Below, in pieces: positions 36,091 to 44,334 of a DNA stretch of 64,000 nucleotides. Where the stretch lies: positions 744,001 to 808,000 of the forward strand of contig CAVQGZ010000004.1 of NCBI GenBank assembly GCA_963712175.1. Direction: 5' to 3'. How positions within the stretch are numbered: position 1 is the first letter of the stretch; the number at the start of each line of letters is the position of its first letter. This stretch comes from CAVQGZ01 sp963712175. GTDB taxonomy: Bacteria; Actinomycetota; Actinomycetes; Jiangellales; Jiangellaceae. A model generated the notes under the pieces. It did not search any database, was not told where the DNA came from, and saw only the letters and a list, made by a program, of their open reading frames with translations. Position numbers and translations under genes: made by a program.

Positions 36091-36566
36091 GTGCTCCGGA
36101 GTGCTGTGGTTCTCGCAGCGGTGGCGGCGAGCATTCTGCTTGCGGGATGTGTCTCGGTGTCGGTGCCCCAGTTGAGGTTCCTCAGACCCCGAGTGAGGGC
36201 TACGCCGCGGCGCAGGTCGACATCGAGGAGGATGCGGTGACCTGCTAGGAACGCATCGGCGGTCATCGTGCACTGCAGCTACGTGACGGAGCTGAGGCCC
36301 CAGCCCCGGACCAGAACGACGCGCAGGCGCGGCAGGAGTTGGCCAGGCAGGGTATGACGACCTGGTCGAAGGACGACATCGACGCGATGTGTGCTGCGCT
36401 CCGGACTGATCCTGAGCAGTGGGAGGCGACCTTGCAGCAGTACGTCGAAGAACAGCTGCGGAACTACCTCGGTCAGGTCTCTTCTGAGGGTGATGCTGCC
36501 AGTGACCAGACCAGGGCTTTCGTCGACGCCTTCCGTGCGGTCGCGGAGGAGGACTGCCCCAGCTAG
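36091..36566 (+). pseudogene. lipoprotein remnant with frameshift and in-frame TAG
   Basis: A start at GTG 36091 gives a clean lipoprotein signal (VVLAAVAASILLAGC). The frame is then lost, and the rest continues two bases shifted from about 36171 (VEVPQTPSEGYAAAQVDIEED). It meets TAG at 36246-36248 and resumes in the same frame to GMTTWSKDDIDAMCAAL and DQTRAFVDAFRAVAEEDCPS, stopping at 36566. One of the resulting pieces is a 75-codon open frame from TTG 36339. I do not recognise the family. The coherent peptide on both sides of the TAG shows this was one gene. Confidence 0.6.
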
Positions 36567-36814
36567 ACAGTCCGGCCCAGGCCGCAGGCTCGAGCCGGTT
36601 CGGGCTAGCCAAGGACCCCGCCGCCACGTTAGGCAGGGGCTATCGACCCAGTCATCGCAAGGCGGCTCGGGCAGGGGGTTGTCCCAGAAAACCGCTCTGC
36701 ATGGGTTTCGAGACGGCCCCAAGCAGGCAGTTCAGCAGGGTCGTCCTTGCGGCATCCGGGTTACGACACCCGCAATCCCCAGCTGCGTGGCCTGCCCGGC
36801 GTGCCTCGCCTGAC

Positions 36815-37195
36815 CTACATGGCACTCGTGGATGAAACGAGCAAGACGATCATGATCGCTGCCGCCACGAAGTAGAGCAGGGTCTGGGCGGCGCCGAGAA
36901 CTATCGCGGTGTAGGCCATGCCGTTCCCCGTCTTGACCGGATTGGCGCCCACGGACAGCGCACCCAGGATGATCGCCGCGATCCCACCAAACAGCGGAAG
37001 GACGAACAACCCGACAATGGCGACAACCAGAGCCGCGATGGCGAGGTTGCGTGCCCGCGCCGCCTGGGTCTCGGCAGTCTGACTGGCCTGCTGCCATGTG
37101 GAATCGGGGTAGGTAGGCGGATACGCCGCGGGTCGGCTGTTCGTCGGTGAATGTACTGCCGTCAACGCGATCACGACCTCTCTTGATTCACTCAT
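36815..37195 (-). CDS. small two-helix membrane protein (DUF4190-like)
   Basis: 126 residues: a 45-residue polar Pro/Gln-rich N terminus, then two hydrophobic helices (LAIAALVVAIVGLFVLPLFGG and AYTAIVLGAAQTLLYFVAAAIMIVLLV) separated by a short loop with LGALSVGANPVKTG. This is the layout of DUF4190-type proteins that often accompany DUF2510 and DUF805 modules. Function unknown. The upstream ribosome site is weak. Confidence 0.6.
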   Translation of the reverse strand: MSESREVVIALTAVHSPTNSRPAAYPPTYPDSTWQQASQTAETQAARARNLAIAALVVAIVGLFVLPLFGGIAAIILGALSVGANPVKTGNGMAYTAIVLGAAQTLLYFVAAAIMIVLLVSSTSAM

Positions 37196-37265
37196 CGTCT
37201 CTGGAGACGAGCCCCGCCAGTGCCGAAGGACCCGGCGAGAGCAGCGACCGGGAGGCGAGTCACAC

Positions 37266-37521
37266 CTAGCGTGCCGACACCCCCAGCTGCTCAGGCGTCA
37301 GGTTCACGAGCTGCCCCACGGAGGGGTCAGCCGGCATCCGGTCCTCGCGCAAGCGCCACGTCCCCGGCTTCGTCCCGTGCCTGTGCGTCACTCCGGCCCT
37401 CGCGCTGCTGGACGTAGGCCCGCCACCCTGTGTCCGTCCGACGCCACGCCGACAGCCACCCCGGCCATGTGCCCTCCGGCTGCTCGACCGTGACGGGCTT
37501 GGGCGGGGCGACGACGAGCAC
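37266..37521 (-). pseudogene. degenerate small ORF, frameshifted
   Basis: On the minus strand the first part (from GTG 37521) reads PPKPVTVEQPEGTWPGWLSAWRR and GWRAYVQQREGR, a Trp-rich pattern seen in small actinobacterial proteins of mobile regions. The likely C-terminal part (GTWRLREDRMPADP, VNLTPEQLGVSAR, stop at 37266) is in another frame, with the break near 37390-37420. No function is known. Confidence 0.45.
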
Positions 37522-37577
37522 GAGGCGACGGTAGAACCATCCGGCGAGACTGGGGCCACGGGCGGGAGCATGCGCTC

Positions 37578-38027
37578 ATGCCAGCAAGGACACTGCAAGA
37601 ACGAGCCATGATCGCCAGCATCGCCGGCAACACGCGCTGGGCCTAGGAGCAGGACAGCCAGGCTGCGACGGCGCCGGCTCGAGAAGGCCTGGAGGCGAGG
37701 TTCGAGCGCGAGGTCGACCCGGACGGGAAGCTGTCGGCCCAGGAACGTGCCAAGCGCGGAGGCAACCGGAAGCGGGCCTACTACATGCGTCTGGCGAGGC
37801 TCAGCGCAGAGGCACGACGACGACGGGGCAGACCATCGCAGTCCGCCAGCAGTCCGCGAACAGTCCGCGGGAGAGTCACAAGCGGCCAACGCTGCTCAAC
37901 GCCTGCCAAAGAAGGACCGAGGCCCATGAAGCATTGCTCGGGGGCGGCCGTTGTCGACGGAGTTGGTTTCGCAGAGCGCAGTTCGTTGCCGTGCCTACCA
38001 CCCGATCCCACTAGCCTTCAGCGATGA
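37578..38027 (+). pseudogene. mobile-region helical ORF with in-frame TAG
   Basis: From ATG 37578 the frame reads MPARTLQERAMIASIAGNTRWA, hits TAG at 37644-37646, then continues as EQDSQAATAPAREGLEARF, EREVDPDGKLSAQERAKRG and RAYYMRLARLSAEARRR. This matches a short conserved ORF type found in actinobacterial mobile regions (a helical protein with a REVDPDG-like segment); function unknown. The original end is uncertain (about 37929, or the stop at 38027). Confidence 0.55.
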
Positions 38028-38395
38028 AGCGGGGAGGACGGCCTTGGGCCTGGACAAGGCGCAACTGGCCTCGACTGGTCGTCGTGTCATGGCTTGTAGC
38101 CGCCGGAGCTTTGCAGACTTGGCAGTTCCTGGGGGAGACGTCGACTGACGTGGCGCTCACCATGGTTCTGGTCGCGGCCGGCGCATAGCTCTTGCTTGAC
38201 CGTCGCGCCCTCGACCGGATCGGTGGCTTCAGCGCCCTCGGATTCGAGGTCAAGTTGCAGGTCCCCGACTACACCCCCGGTGTCGACCGCGAGACTTCTG
38301 AACGTCCGGAACGCTCGGGGTCCAGCTCACGTGACGCGTGCCGCGGCGAGGGATCCCCCGGCAACCGCATCCGGCCTGTGATCGCGGGCCTGTGA
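38024..38395 (+). pseudogene. small membrane protein ORF with in-frame TAG
   Basis: ATG 38024 overlaps the preceding stop (ATGA). The frame encodes WPRLVVVSWLVAAGAL and VALTMVLVAAGA as two hydrophobic helices, meets TAG at 38186-38188, then continues LLLDRRALDRIGGFSALGFE and a polar tail to 38395. Removing the TAG gives one continuous 123-residue protein. I do not recognise the family. Confidence 0.5.
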
Positions 38396-38847
38396 CGGCG
38401 AGCGTCCTCGCCTATCCCGTCGGTTCGCCCGTGGCGATTGGGCGCGCCCACCAGTTCTCCGGCCGAGCGCGCCGCCCGCCGCGCTGGGGAAGCTCGTTGA
38501 CCCGATCGGTGGATGGCGGGGCAACCGGGCGGCGGCGGTGGCCTCCGTGAACCAGTGCACCTTCCAGCACTTCCAGATCCCCCGTCTGGCCTGCGCTGCT
38601 GTTCGCCCTCGTCGAGCACGCCTCCGTCAAGGATCGTTGCCACAACCAGTGGTGGGGCAGGGAACGCCGGGACAGCCCGCACTTGCGCGGGGGAAACGGC
38701 ATCGTGGCGCCGATCGCGCCCGGGGCTTCAACGGTTGGGCCCCGCTGGTGGCTTGGCTGCGGGGGAGAGGTCGGGACGTCCAGCCTTGCTCGTGGGTCGT
38801 TGGGGGACCACTCTTGATGACTCGGCGCGGCGATGGAGGTCTGGTTG
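38396..38847. other. non-coding stretch at the right end of the decayed island
   Basis: About 450 bp. Open frames here are all shadows with biased composition and no recognisable protein. I see no promoter, tRNA or clear attachment site. It contains GCGCGGGGGAAAC near 38685, which superficially resembles part of a CRISPR repeat but occurs once. Confidence 0.5.
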
Positions 38848-39930
38848 ATGGGCAAGCGGCTGGTGTTGTGCTGTGACGGGACGTGGAACCGGCCGGACCG
38901 GGAGTGCGAGGGGAAGCCGTGCCCGTCCAACGTGGTGAAGCTGGCCCTTGCGGTCGCTCCCGAAGCGGCCGATGGCAGGCGGCAGAAGGTGTTCTACCAG
39001 CGAGGGGTGGGCACGAACTGGGACGAGCGGGTGCGTGGGGGCGTGTTCGGGTGGGGGCTGTCGCGCGGTGTGCAGGCGGTGTACCGGTTCGTGGTGGAGA
39101 ACTACGAGCCCGGGGACGAGCTGTTCTTCCTCGGGTTCAGCCGTGGCGCGTACATGGCGCGCAGCGCGGTGGGGCTGATCCGCAACGCCGGGATCCTGAA
39201 GCGGGAGCATGCTGACCAGCTCGAGGCGGCGTACGCGCTGTACCGGGAGCGCGCGGTGGGCCCGCGGGACCTGGAGTCCGAGCTGTTCCGTCGGGCGTTC
39301 TCCCATCCGCTGGAGCCGGTGACGTTCCTGGGGGTGTGGGACACCGTCGGTGCCCTGGGTATCCCGGTGACGGGGATCCCGGGGGTCGAGCAGCTGAACA
39401 GGCTGTGGGGGTTCCATGACACGAAGCTGAGCAGCACGGTGCGGGCGGCGTATCAGGCGCTGGCGATCGACGAGCATCGGGAGGCGTTCACACCGGCGGT
39501 CTGGGAGCCGACGCCCAGCGCCGGCGACCAGGTGGTCGAGCAGGTGTGGTTCGCCGGCTCGCACAGCGACGTCGGTGGGGGCAACGCCGATACCGGCCTG
39601 TCCGACCTCACCCTGGGTTGGATGGTCGAGCGGGCCCACTCCAGCGGCCTGGACTTCGTCGACGGCGCCTTCGAGACCGACCCGGCGGGAGGGCCCGACG
39701 CGGGCGTGGGCTCGTTCGCGCCGAACCCGTACGGCACGCTGCAGAACTCCCGCACCGGGTTGTTCCGGTTCCTGCCGGCCACCATCCGCCCGATCGGGGA
39801 GACGTCCCCCGACACGGAGTTTGCCGCGTCGACCGCGATCGACCGCCGCTCCAACGACCCGGGCTACCGCCCGGTCAACCTCGACACCTACCTCGCGGGC
39901 AGCCACCACGTCATGCCGATCGAAGGCTGA
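38848..39930 (+). CDS. DUF2235 alpha/beta hydrolase (Tle1-like)
   Basis: 360-residue predicted hydrolase. The DUF2235 N terminus KRLVLCCDGTWN is followed by the nucleophile elbow FLGFSRGAYMAR (GxSxG), FLGVWDTVGALG (catalytic Asp region) and FAGSHSDVGGG (catalytic His). The family includes type VI secretion phospholipase effectors (Tle1) and many cytoplasmic proteins of unknown role. No signal peptide and no secretion genes are nearby. ATG 38848 has GGAGGT 7 nt upstream, which decides it over ATG 38833. Confidence 0.87.
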   Translation: MGKRLVLCCDGTWNRPDRECEGKPCPSNVVKLALAVAPEAADGRRQKVFYQRGVGTNWDERVRGGVFGWGLSRGVQAVYRFVVENYEPGDELFFLGFSRGAYMARSAVGLIRNAGILKREHADQLEAAYALYRERAVGPRDLESELFRRAFSHPLEPVTFLGVWDTVGALGIPVTGIPGVEQLNRLWGFHDTKLSSTVRAAYQALAIDEHREAFTPAVWEPTPSAGDQVVEQVWFAGSHSDVGGGNADTGLSDLTLGWMVERAHSSGLDFVDGAFETDPAGGPDAGVGSFAPNPYGTLQNSRTGLFRFLPATIRPIGETSPDTEFAASTAIDRRSNDPGYRPVNLDTYLAGSHHVMPIEG

Positions 39931-39997
39931 GCACGGCCCAGACGTCGGTGCAGGGGGGCCGACACGTTGTCGGGGAAGCCCAGCCAGAATGGTCGGC

Positions 39998-41044
39998 ATG
40001 TCCGGCACCGACCTGCCTCCGCCTCTTGACGTGCCGCCGGCAGCGCTGGTGACCGACGGGGCGTTCGCGTTCGGCAGCTACTCCGCGCCCGTGGCCTCGG
40101 TGAACCTGCTCGATCGCGTGTCGGGGCCGGTGCGGCGCCTGCACGCGATGCGGCTGAAGGAGTGGCAGGCGTTCCAGCTCAGCGATGACGAGCACTTCGT
40201 GCTGGGGGCCGTCTACGACACCAAGAGCCTGGGGATTCTGCAGGTAGTCGTCGTTGAGAAGGCCACCGGACGCGTGCGGCGGTTCGAGCACATGGTGCCC
40301 ACCTGGGCCTTGTCTGTTGCCCAGGGGCTGTTCGAGACCCGCTCGACGGGTCGCTGGCGCGGGCTGTCGGTCTCGGTGGCCAACGATCTCGGCCGCGGCC
40401 AGGTGGAGGTGCTCGCGACAGCTGCTGCCCAAGGGCGACGTCCAGCTCTGGACCTGGCTGTGGTTGGTGACTGCAGCCTCGGCCGGGCGGGCATGATTGC
40501 CATCTGCCATCCCTTCCCCGGCGACACGGGGCTGTACTCCACCAAGATCGCCATGCCGGCACAGGGATCACTCACGGTGGGTCCACGCACGCAGGTCTTC
40601 CAGGCCGACCGCTCGATCCTCGTCCTCGACGACCACAAGGGCCACTACCCGAGCCCGATGGTCTACGACTGGCTGACCGGGGCGCGAGTGCTGCCTGACG
40701 GCCGGCGGGTGATGGTGAACCTCACCGACAACCAGGTGCGGAACCCCGAGATCTACAACGAGAACGTCGTCGTGGTCGACGCCGAGGTCAGCCGCCTGCC
40801 GCCGGTTCGGTTCGAACGTCCCGCCGGCGTCAGCGGACCCTGGCGGGTGAGGGACGCCCACGGGATGGTGGACGTCACCTTCGTCCCCGAGGTGCCGAAC
40901 GAGCAGCACGTTGGGCCGCGCAGAGCTCTCGCGGAGTACGACGGACCCTTCGGCTGGCTGTCTGGGCGGGTGGAGTCGGCGGCGGGCCCCGTCAGCCTGG
41001 ATGGGTTCTACGGGATGGGCGAGAGGAAGATCATCCGGGTCTGA
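39998..41044 (+). CDS. DUF2804 family protein
   Basis: 348 residues, DUF2804 family, a beta-rich fold of unknown function. Characteristic parts are LHAMRLKEWQAFQLSDDEHFVLGAV, DHKGHYPSPMVYDW (a conserved HKG near the centre) and the C-terminal GWLSGRVESAAGPVSLDGFYGMGER. ATG 39998 is preferred to ATG 39989 because CAGAAT lies 7 nt before it, as in other leaderless genes here. Confidence 0.82.
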   Translation: MSGTDLPPPLDVPPAALVTDGAFAFGSYSAPVASVNLLDRVSGPVRRLHAMRLKEWQAFQLSDDEHFVLGAVYDTKSLGILQVVVVEKATGRVRRFEHMVPTWALSVAQGLFETRSTGRWRGLSVSVANDLGRGQVEVLATAAAQGRRPALDLAVVGDCSLGRAGMIAICHPFPGDTGLYSTKIAMPAQGSLTVGPRTQVFQADRSILVLDDHKGHYPSPMVYDWLTGARVLPDGRRVMVNLTDNQVRNPEIYNENVVVVDAEVSRLPPVRFERPAGVSGPWRVRDAHGMVDVTFVPEVPNEQHVGPRRALAEYDGPFGWLSGRVESAAGPVSLDGFYGMGERKIIRV

Positions 41045-41130
41045 TGGAGTCGGTGCGGCGGCACGACGAACCATCATCGGGACCGGCCCGACAACTCGCT
41101 GCGCTCGCGCACGACGCGCCAAGGTTGCGA

Positions 41131-41571
41131 TCAGACCGCTACGGCGATGGCCACAACGAATGCTGCGACGAATCCGGCGATCATCCAGCCGAGCACCGCC
41201 GAGTAGCCCGTCGGCTGTACCTGGCCGCGAGCGTCCAGTCGACGCACGATGGGGAACAGCCTCCAGTAGAAGGTGGCGATGGCCGGGACCATGACGATGC
41301 TCGCGACCAGCTGCGTCCTCGGCTCACCGACAATGAGGATGACCAGCCAGAGGGCGATGAAGATGATCTTCGTCCCAGCCACCCAGTAGACGAGGTAGCG
41401 CACGAAGGCGTGCAGGTCTTCGTCCCTCGTCGAGATCTCCCAGCCCGAGAACACGCCCACCGCGTTGAAGCGCGTCGATCCGGGCGAGAGATAGAGCGCT
41501 ACCACGTTGGCGGTCTCGAGTACCAAGAACGCCGTGACGAGAACCGTCAGAGCCACCGGGGTCTCGCCCAT
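41131..41571 (-). CDS. four-helix membrane protein, function unknown
   Basis: 146 residues with four hydrophobic segments (ALTVLVTAFLVLETANVVALYL, FVRYLVYWVAGTKIIFIALW, TQLVASIVMVPAIATFYW and VLGWMIAGFVAAFVVAIAVAV). No family recognised. It starts 10 bp after the hemerythrin gene and is probably co-transcribed with it. Confidence 0.65.
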   Translation of the reverse strand: MGETPVALTVLVTAFLVLETANVVALYLSPGSTRFNAVGVFSGWEISTRDEDLHAFVRYLVYWVAGTKIIFIALWLVILIVGEPRTQLVASIVMVPAIATFYWRLFPIVRRLDARGQVQPTGYSAVLGWMIAGFVAAFVVAIAVAV

Positions 41572-41581
41572 CGCGGCGACG

Positions 41582-42259
41582 TCAGCCCGAAGCCGACGTC
41601 GCCTCGTCCAGACGCCGCATGTAGTGCTCGTACTGGCGCCGTACGACCAGGGGCCAGCCCACCTTGGTGACCAGGACTGGGGCGTGGTGCAGCAGAAGGT
41701 CTGCGTCCTGCGGTGACGTGGACTCCTTGAGCATCCCCATCATGACCACGCGCTGCTCCATGCTCAGCGACTTCACCGCCTCCTGGCCGAGGTGGTCCCA
41801 CTCGGCGACGGAGAGGTGCTGCTCGACGAGAGGAAGGATGTGAGCCTCTTCGTCCGCGAGATGCTCGTCGAGCGCGACGTGTAGGGCCTCGAGCGTGCTC
41901 GCCAGCTGCTCGCCGTCATCGCGCGAGGCCGTGTAGCGGAACTCCGCCGCCTGCACCTGGACGCGCTCCAGCAGAGCGGCCAGCCCCTCGTGCTGGGCCT
42001 CCATCCGCTCGACGACGTCCCGGTTCGGGCGGGCGCGATCCATGAGGACGGGCCACAGGTACCGGTCCTCGGCCGTGTGGTGGTGGTGCAGCGCGGAGAT
42101 GCCCAGCTCGACATGGTCGACCAGAACATCCGCCTTGTCATGGTCACCGACAGGCACGCCGCGCACCTGCGCCGGCAGCCGACCCAGCGAGTACCGGAAC
42201 ATCCCGTGCACCACAACCATCTCCTGGACGACGGGTCGCTCGGGCCGCTCTTGCGTCAT
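41582..42259 (-). CDS. hemerythrin HHE domain protein
   Basis: 225-residue helical protein with a di-iron hemerythrin-like cation-binding domain. The ligand pattern is visible: VVHGMFRYSL, ISALHHHHTAEDRYLWPVLM, MEAQHEGLAALL and HVALDEHLADEEAHILPLVE. The C-terminal 60 residues (LSMEQRVVMMGMLKE, YEHYMRRLDEATS) are helical. It may sense or bind oxygen or nitric oxide. The start is ATG 42259 at the family N terminus. The promoter region is shared with the divergent glyoxalase gene and holds a CRP-like site. Confidence 0.82.
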   Translation of the reverse strand: MTQERPERPVVQEMVVVHGMFRYSLGRLPAQVRGVPVGDHDKADVLVDHVELGISALHHHHTAEDRYLWPVLMDRARPNRDVVERMEAQHEGLAALLERVQVQAAEFRYTASRDDGEQLASTLEALHVALDEHLADEEAHILPLVEQHLSVAEWDHLGQEAVKSLSMEQRVVMMGMLKESTSPQDADLLLHHAPVLVTKVGWPLVVRRQYEHYMRRLDEATSASG

Positions 42260-42345
42260 GACCGGAGTCTGACAGGCCTCGCGGGGCGTCACCAGCACTT
42301 GGCGCCGAGCCGCCACCCGCGCCAGGCCGTTGGACGCTATGGTGA

Positions 42346-42361
42346 TGTGACCCGCATCACA
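42346..42361. promoter_or_regulatory. CRP-type palindromic site
   Basis: TGTGACCCGCATCACA matches the CRP consensus TGTGA-N6-TCACA in both half-sites. It lies between the divergent hemerythrin (start 42259) and glyoxalase (start 42389) genes, just after a -10-like TATGGT (42338-42343). The regulator that binds it is not known. Confidence 0.6.
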
Positions 42362-42388
42362 GGGCATCGCTCGACGAATGGAGACCCC

Positions 42389-42781
42389 ATGCTCGCCAGC
42401 CACACTCCGCACGTCGTCGTCGGTGTCTCGGACATTGATCGCGCTCGACAGTTCTACGAGGGCGTGCTGGGTTTCGCCGACGGTGTGTCCATGCCCGGTG
42501 GCCTGCTGTACGAGGTCGGCGACGGGACGGTTCTCGTCTACCAGACCGAGCACGCGGGGACGGGCAAGGCGACCGTCTTCGGCTTCGAGCTGTCCGAGGA
42601 CGACTTCGACGCCGAAGTGGCTCAGCTGCGTACCGCGGGCGTGGACTTCACCTCGTTCGACATGGACGGCTTGACCTGGGATGACGGAGTGGGACACATG
42701 GGAAGCGCCAAGGCCGCCTGGTTCTCCGACCCCGACGGCAACGCCATCTCCATGTCGTCCGGCATCAGGGACCTCGCCTGA
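42389..42781 (+). CDS. VOC/glyoxalase superfamily protein
   Basis: 130 residues with the two beta-alpha-beta-beta-beta halves of the vicinal oxygen chelate fold: TPHVVVGVSDIDRARQFYEGVLGF and, after a Gly/Thr-rich middle, AAWFSDPDGNAISM. The reaction is not predictable; these proteins include glyoxalases, dioxygenases and resistance proteins. GGAG lies a few nt before ATG 42389. Confidence 0.8.
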   Translation: MLASHTPHVVVGVSDIDRARQFYEGVLGFADGVSMPGGLLYEVGDGTVLVYQTEHAGTGKATVFGFELSEDDFDAEVAQLRTAGVDFTSFDMDGLTWDDGVGHMGSAKAAWFSDPDGNAISMSSGIRDLA

Positions 42782-42878
42782 GAGGTCCCACCCCCGGGGC
42801 CGGCCCCAGCTGCGCTGTGCGCGCCGACGGACGGTGGTGGCGGTACCTCGTCCTAGGCACGGCTCGCTCGTCCGGGCC

Positions 42879-44222
42879 CTACGGCTGAGACGTGGCCGCT
42901 GACATCGTCGCTACTTCGTCCTCGAACGCCGTCACCAGAGTCTCCGGGTCGGGGATCACCGCGGCGTCGGTGGAGAACCCGACGGTGACGGCGCCGTTGT
43001 AGGAGAAGATCGCGACCCCGAACGTCATGTCGCCGCCGCGCGGGACCCAGCCGATGATGCCGTCCACCGTGGCCCCAGCGAACGTCACCGGGTTCCGTGG
43101 GCCGGGCACGTTCGTCACCAGGCCGCTGGACTTGGTCACGAAGAAGGCAACGGAGAAGTCCTCGACGGGCCCAGGTACCGAGCCCATGCCGGCCAGCACG
43201 CCCAGAGTCACCAGGGCCTCGGGAGACTCCTTGAGCTCCTCAGCCCGGCGGTGGGCCTCGACCAGGCGCTGCCCGGGCTCAGCCGTGCCCGACGGCAGGT
43301 TGACGAAGAAGAACCCGAAGTTGTTGCCGAGCTCGCGCGGCAGGGGCTTGTCCGGCGCGCGCAGGTCAACGGGGACGAGCACCGGGACGTCTGCCGGCTC
43401 TTCACCGCGCCCGATCAGGTAGCGACGGAAAGCGCCACCGAGCGCGGCCAGCATCACGTCGTTCACCGTGCAACCCGACGCCTTCCCGATGGCCTTGATC
43501 CCGTCCAGCGGGATGGGCGCGGACCAGGTCGCCAACTTCGACTGGCCGACCTCGCCGTTGAGCACTGACTGCTCGTTCTTCACCGGGAGATCGGCGACGT
43601 GTGCCAGCCGTGCGGCGTCGTGGGCGGCGGTAGACCCCAGCGCCACCAGCCGGCTCGGGTGCCGCAGGGTGCCGATCGACTCGGTCAGCAGCCGCCCGAC
43701 CCGGGTGCGAACCCCGGGCGGCGACCCGTCGTCCGGGAGGGCGAAGCCGTCCTCGGCCTGCTCGTCGGTGAGCGAGAGCAGCAGCCGTGCCAGTGCCATG
43801 CCGTCGGCGATGCTGTGGTGGACCCGGAACAGCACGGCGCTGCCCTGCTGGTAGCCGGAGATGACGTGCACCTCCCACATCGGATGGGAGGGGTCGAGCG
43901 GAAGGTTCTGCTGCTCGCCGACATAGCGCTGAAGCATGGCGCGGTCCCCCGGAGGATCCAGGGTCACGTGGACCAGGTGCCGGTCGAGGTCGAAAGCCTC
44001 ATCTCGGACCCAGTGTCCGCGCACCACCAGCCCGGATGATGCCTCGGGTCGCTGGGTGAAGCGGGGGAACTCGGCGATCATTCGCTCCTGCAGAACGGCC
44101 CTCAGCACCCCCACGTCAACCGGGCGGTCGGTCCACAGCACGGAGTTGACCATGATCCGATTCGCGGGGTTGTCCATCCGTAGCCAGGCATGATCCACGC
44201 GTGACATCGGCTGGCTCGTCAT
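42879..44222 (-). CDS. wax ester synthase / diacylglycerol O-acyltransferase (WS/DGAT)
   Basis: 447-residue acyltransferase that makes triacylglycerol or wax ester from acyl-CoA. The catalytic HHSIADG is at about residues 135-141; VNDVMLAALGGAFRRYL, LGNNFGFFFVNLP and the C-terminal TNVPGPRNPVTFAG are family-typical. ATG 44222 (MTSQPMSRVDHAW) is chosen over the upstream TTG 44240 because GGTGAGG lies well spaced before it. It fits an actinobacterium that stores lipids; the acyl-CoA ligase at 49401 could supply substrate. Confidence 0.9.
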   Translation of the reverse strand: MTSQPMSRVDHAWLRMDNPANRIMVNSVLWTDRPVDVGVLRAVLQERMIAEFPRFTQRPEASSGLVVRGHWVRDEAFDLDRHLVHVTLDPPGDRAMLQRYVGEQQNLPLDPSHPMWEVHVISGYQQGSAVLFRVHHSIADGMALARLLLSLTDEQAEDGFALPDDGSPPGVRTRVGRLLTESIGTLRHPSRLVALGSTAAHDAARLAHVADLPVKNEQSVLNGEVGQSKLATWSAPIPLDGIKAIGKASGCTVNDVMLAALGGAFRRYLIGRGEEPADVPVLVPVDLRAPDKPLPRELGNNFGFFFVNLPSGTAEPGQRLVEAHRRAEELKESPEALVTLGVLAGMGSVPGPVEDFSVAFFVTKSSGLVTNVPGPRNPVTFAGATVDGIIGWVPRGGDMTFGVAIFSYNGAVTVGFSTDAAVIPDPETLVTAFEDEVATMSAATSQP

Positions 44223-44334
44223 AGCGACCACCTCACCCAACAGTCCGACCGCAGGCTAGGCGCGGGTTCCCAACGCGCCTAGTGCCGGAGGTCACGAACC
44301 GTCGCGACGCGGTCGTCGTGGCGACCCGGCCGCC

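Noticed and set aside
38680..38700. GCGCGGGGGAAAC resembles part of a type I-E CRISPR repeat
   Set aside because: It occurs once, with no repeated spacing around it and no cas genes in the window.
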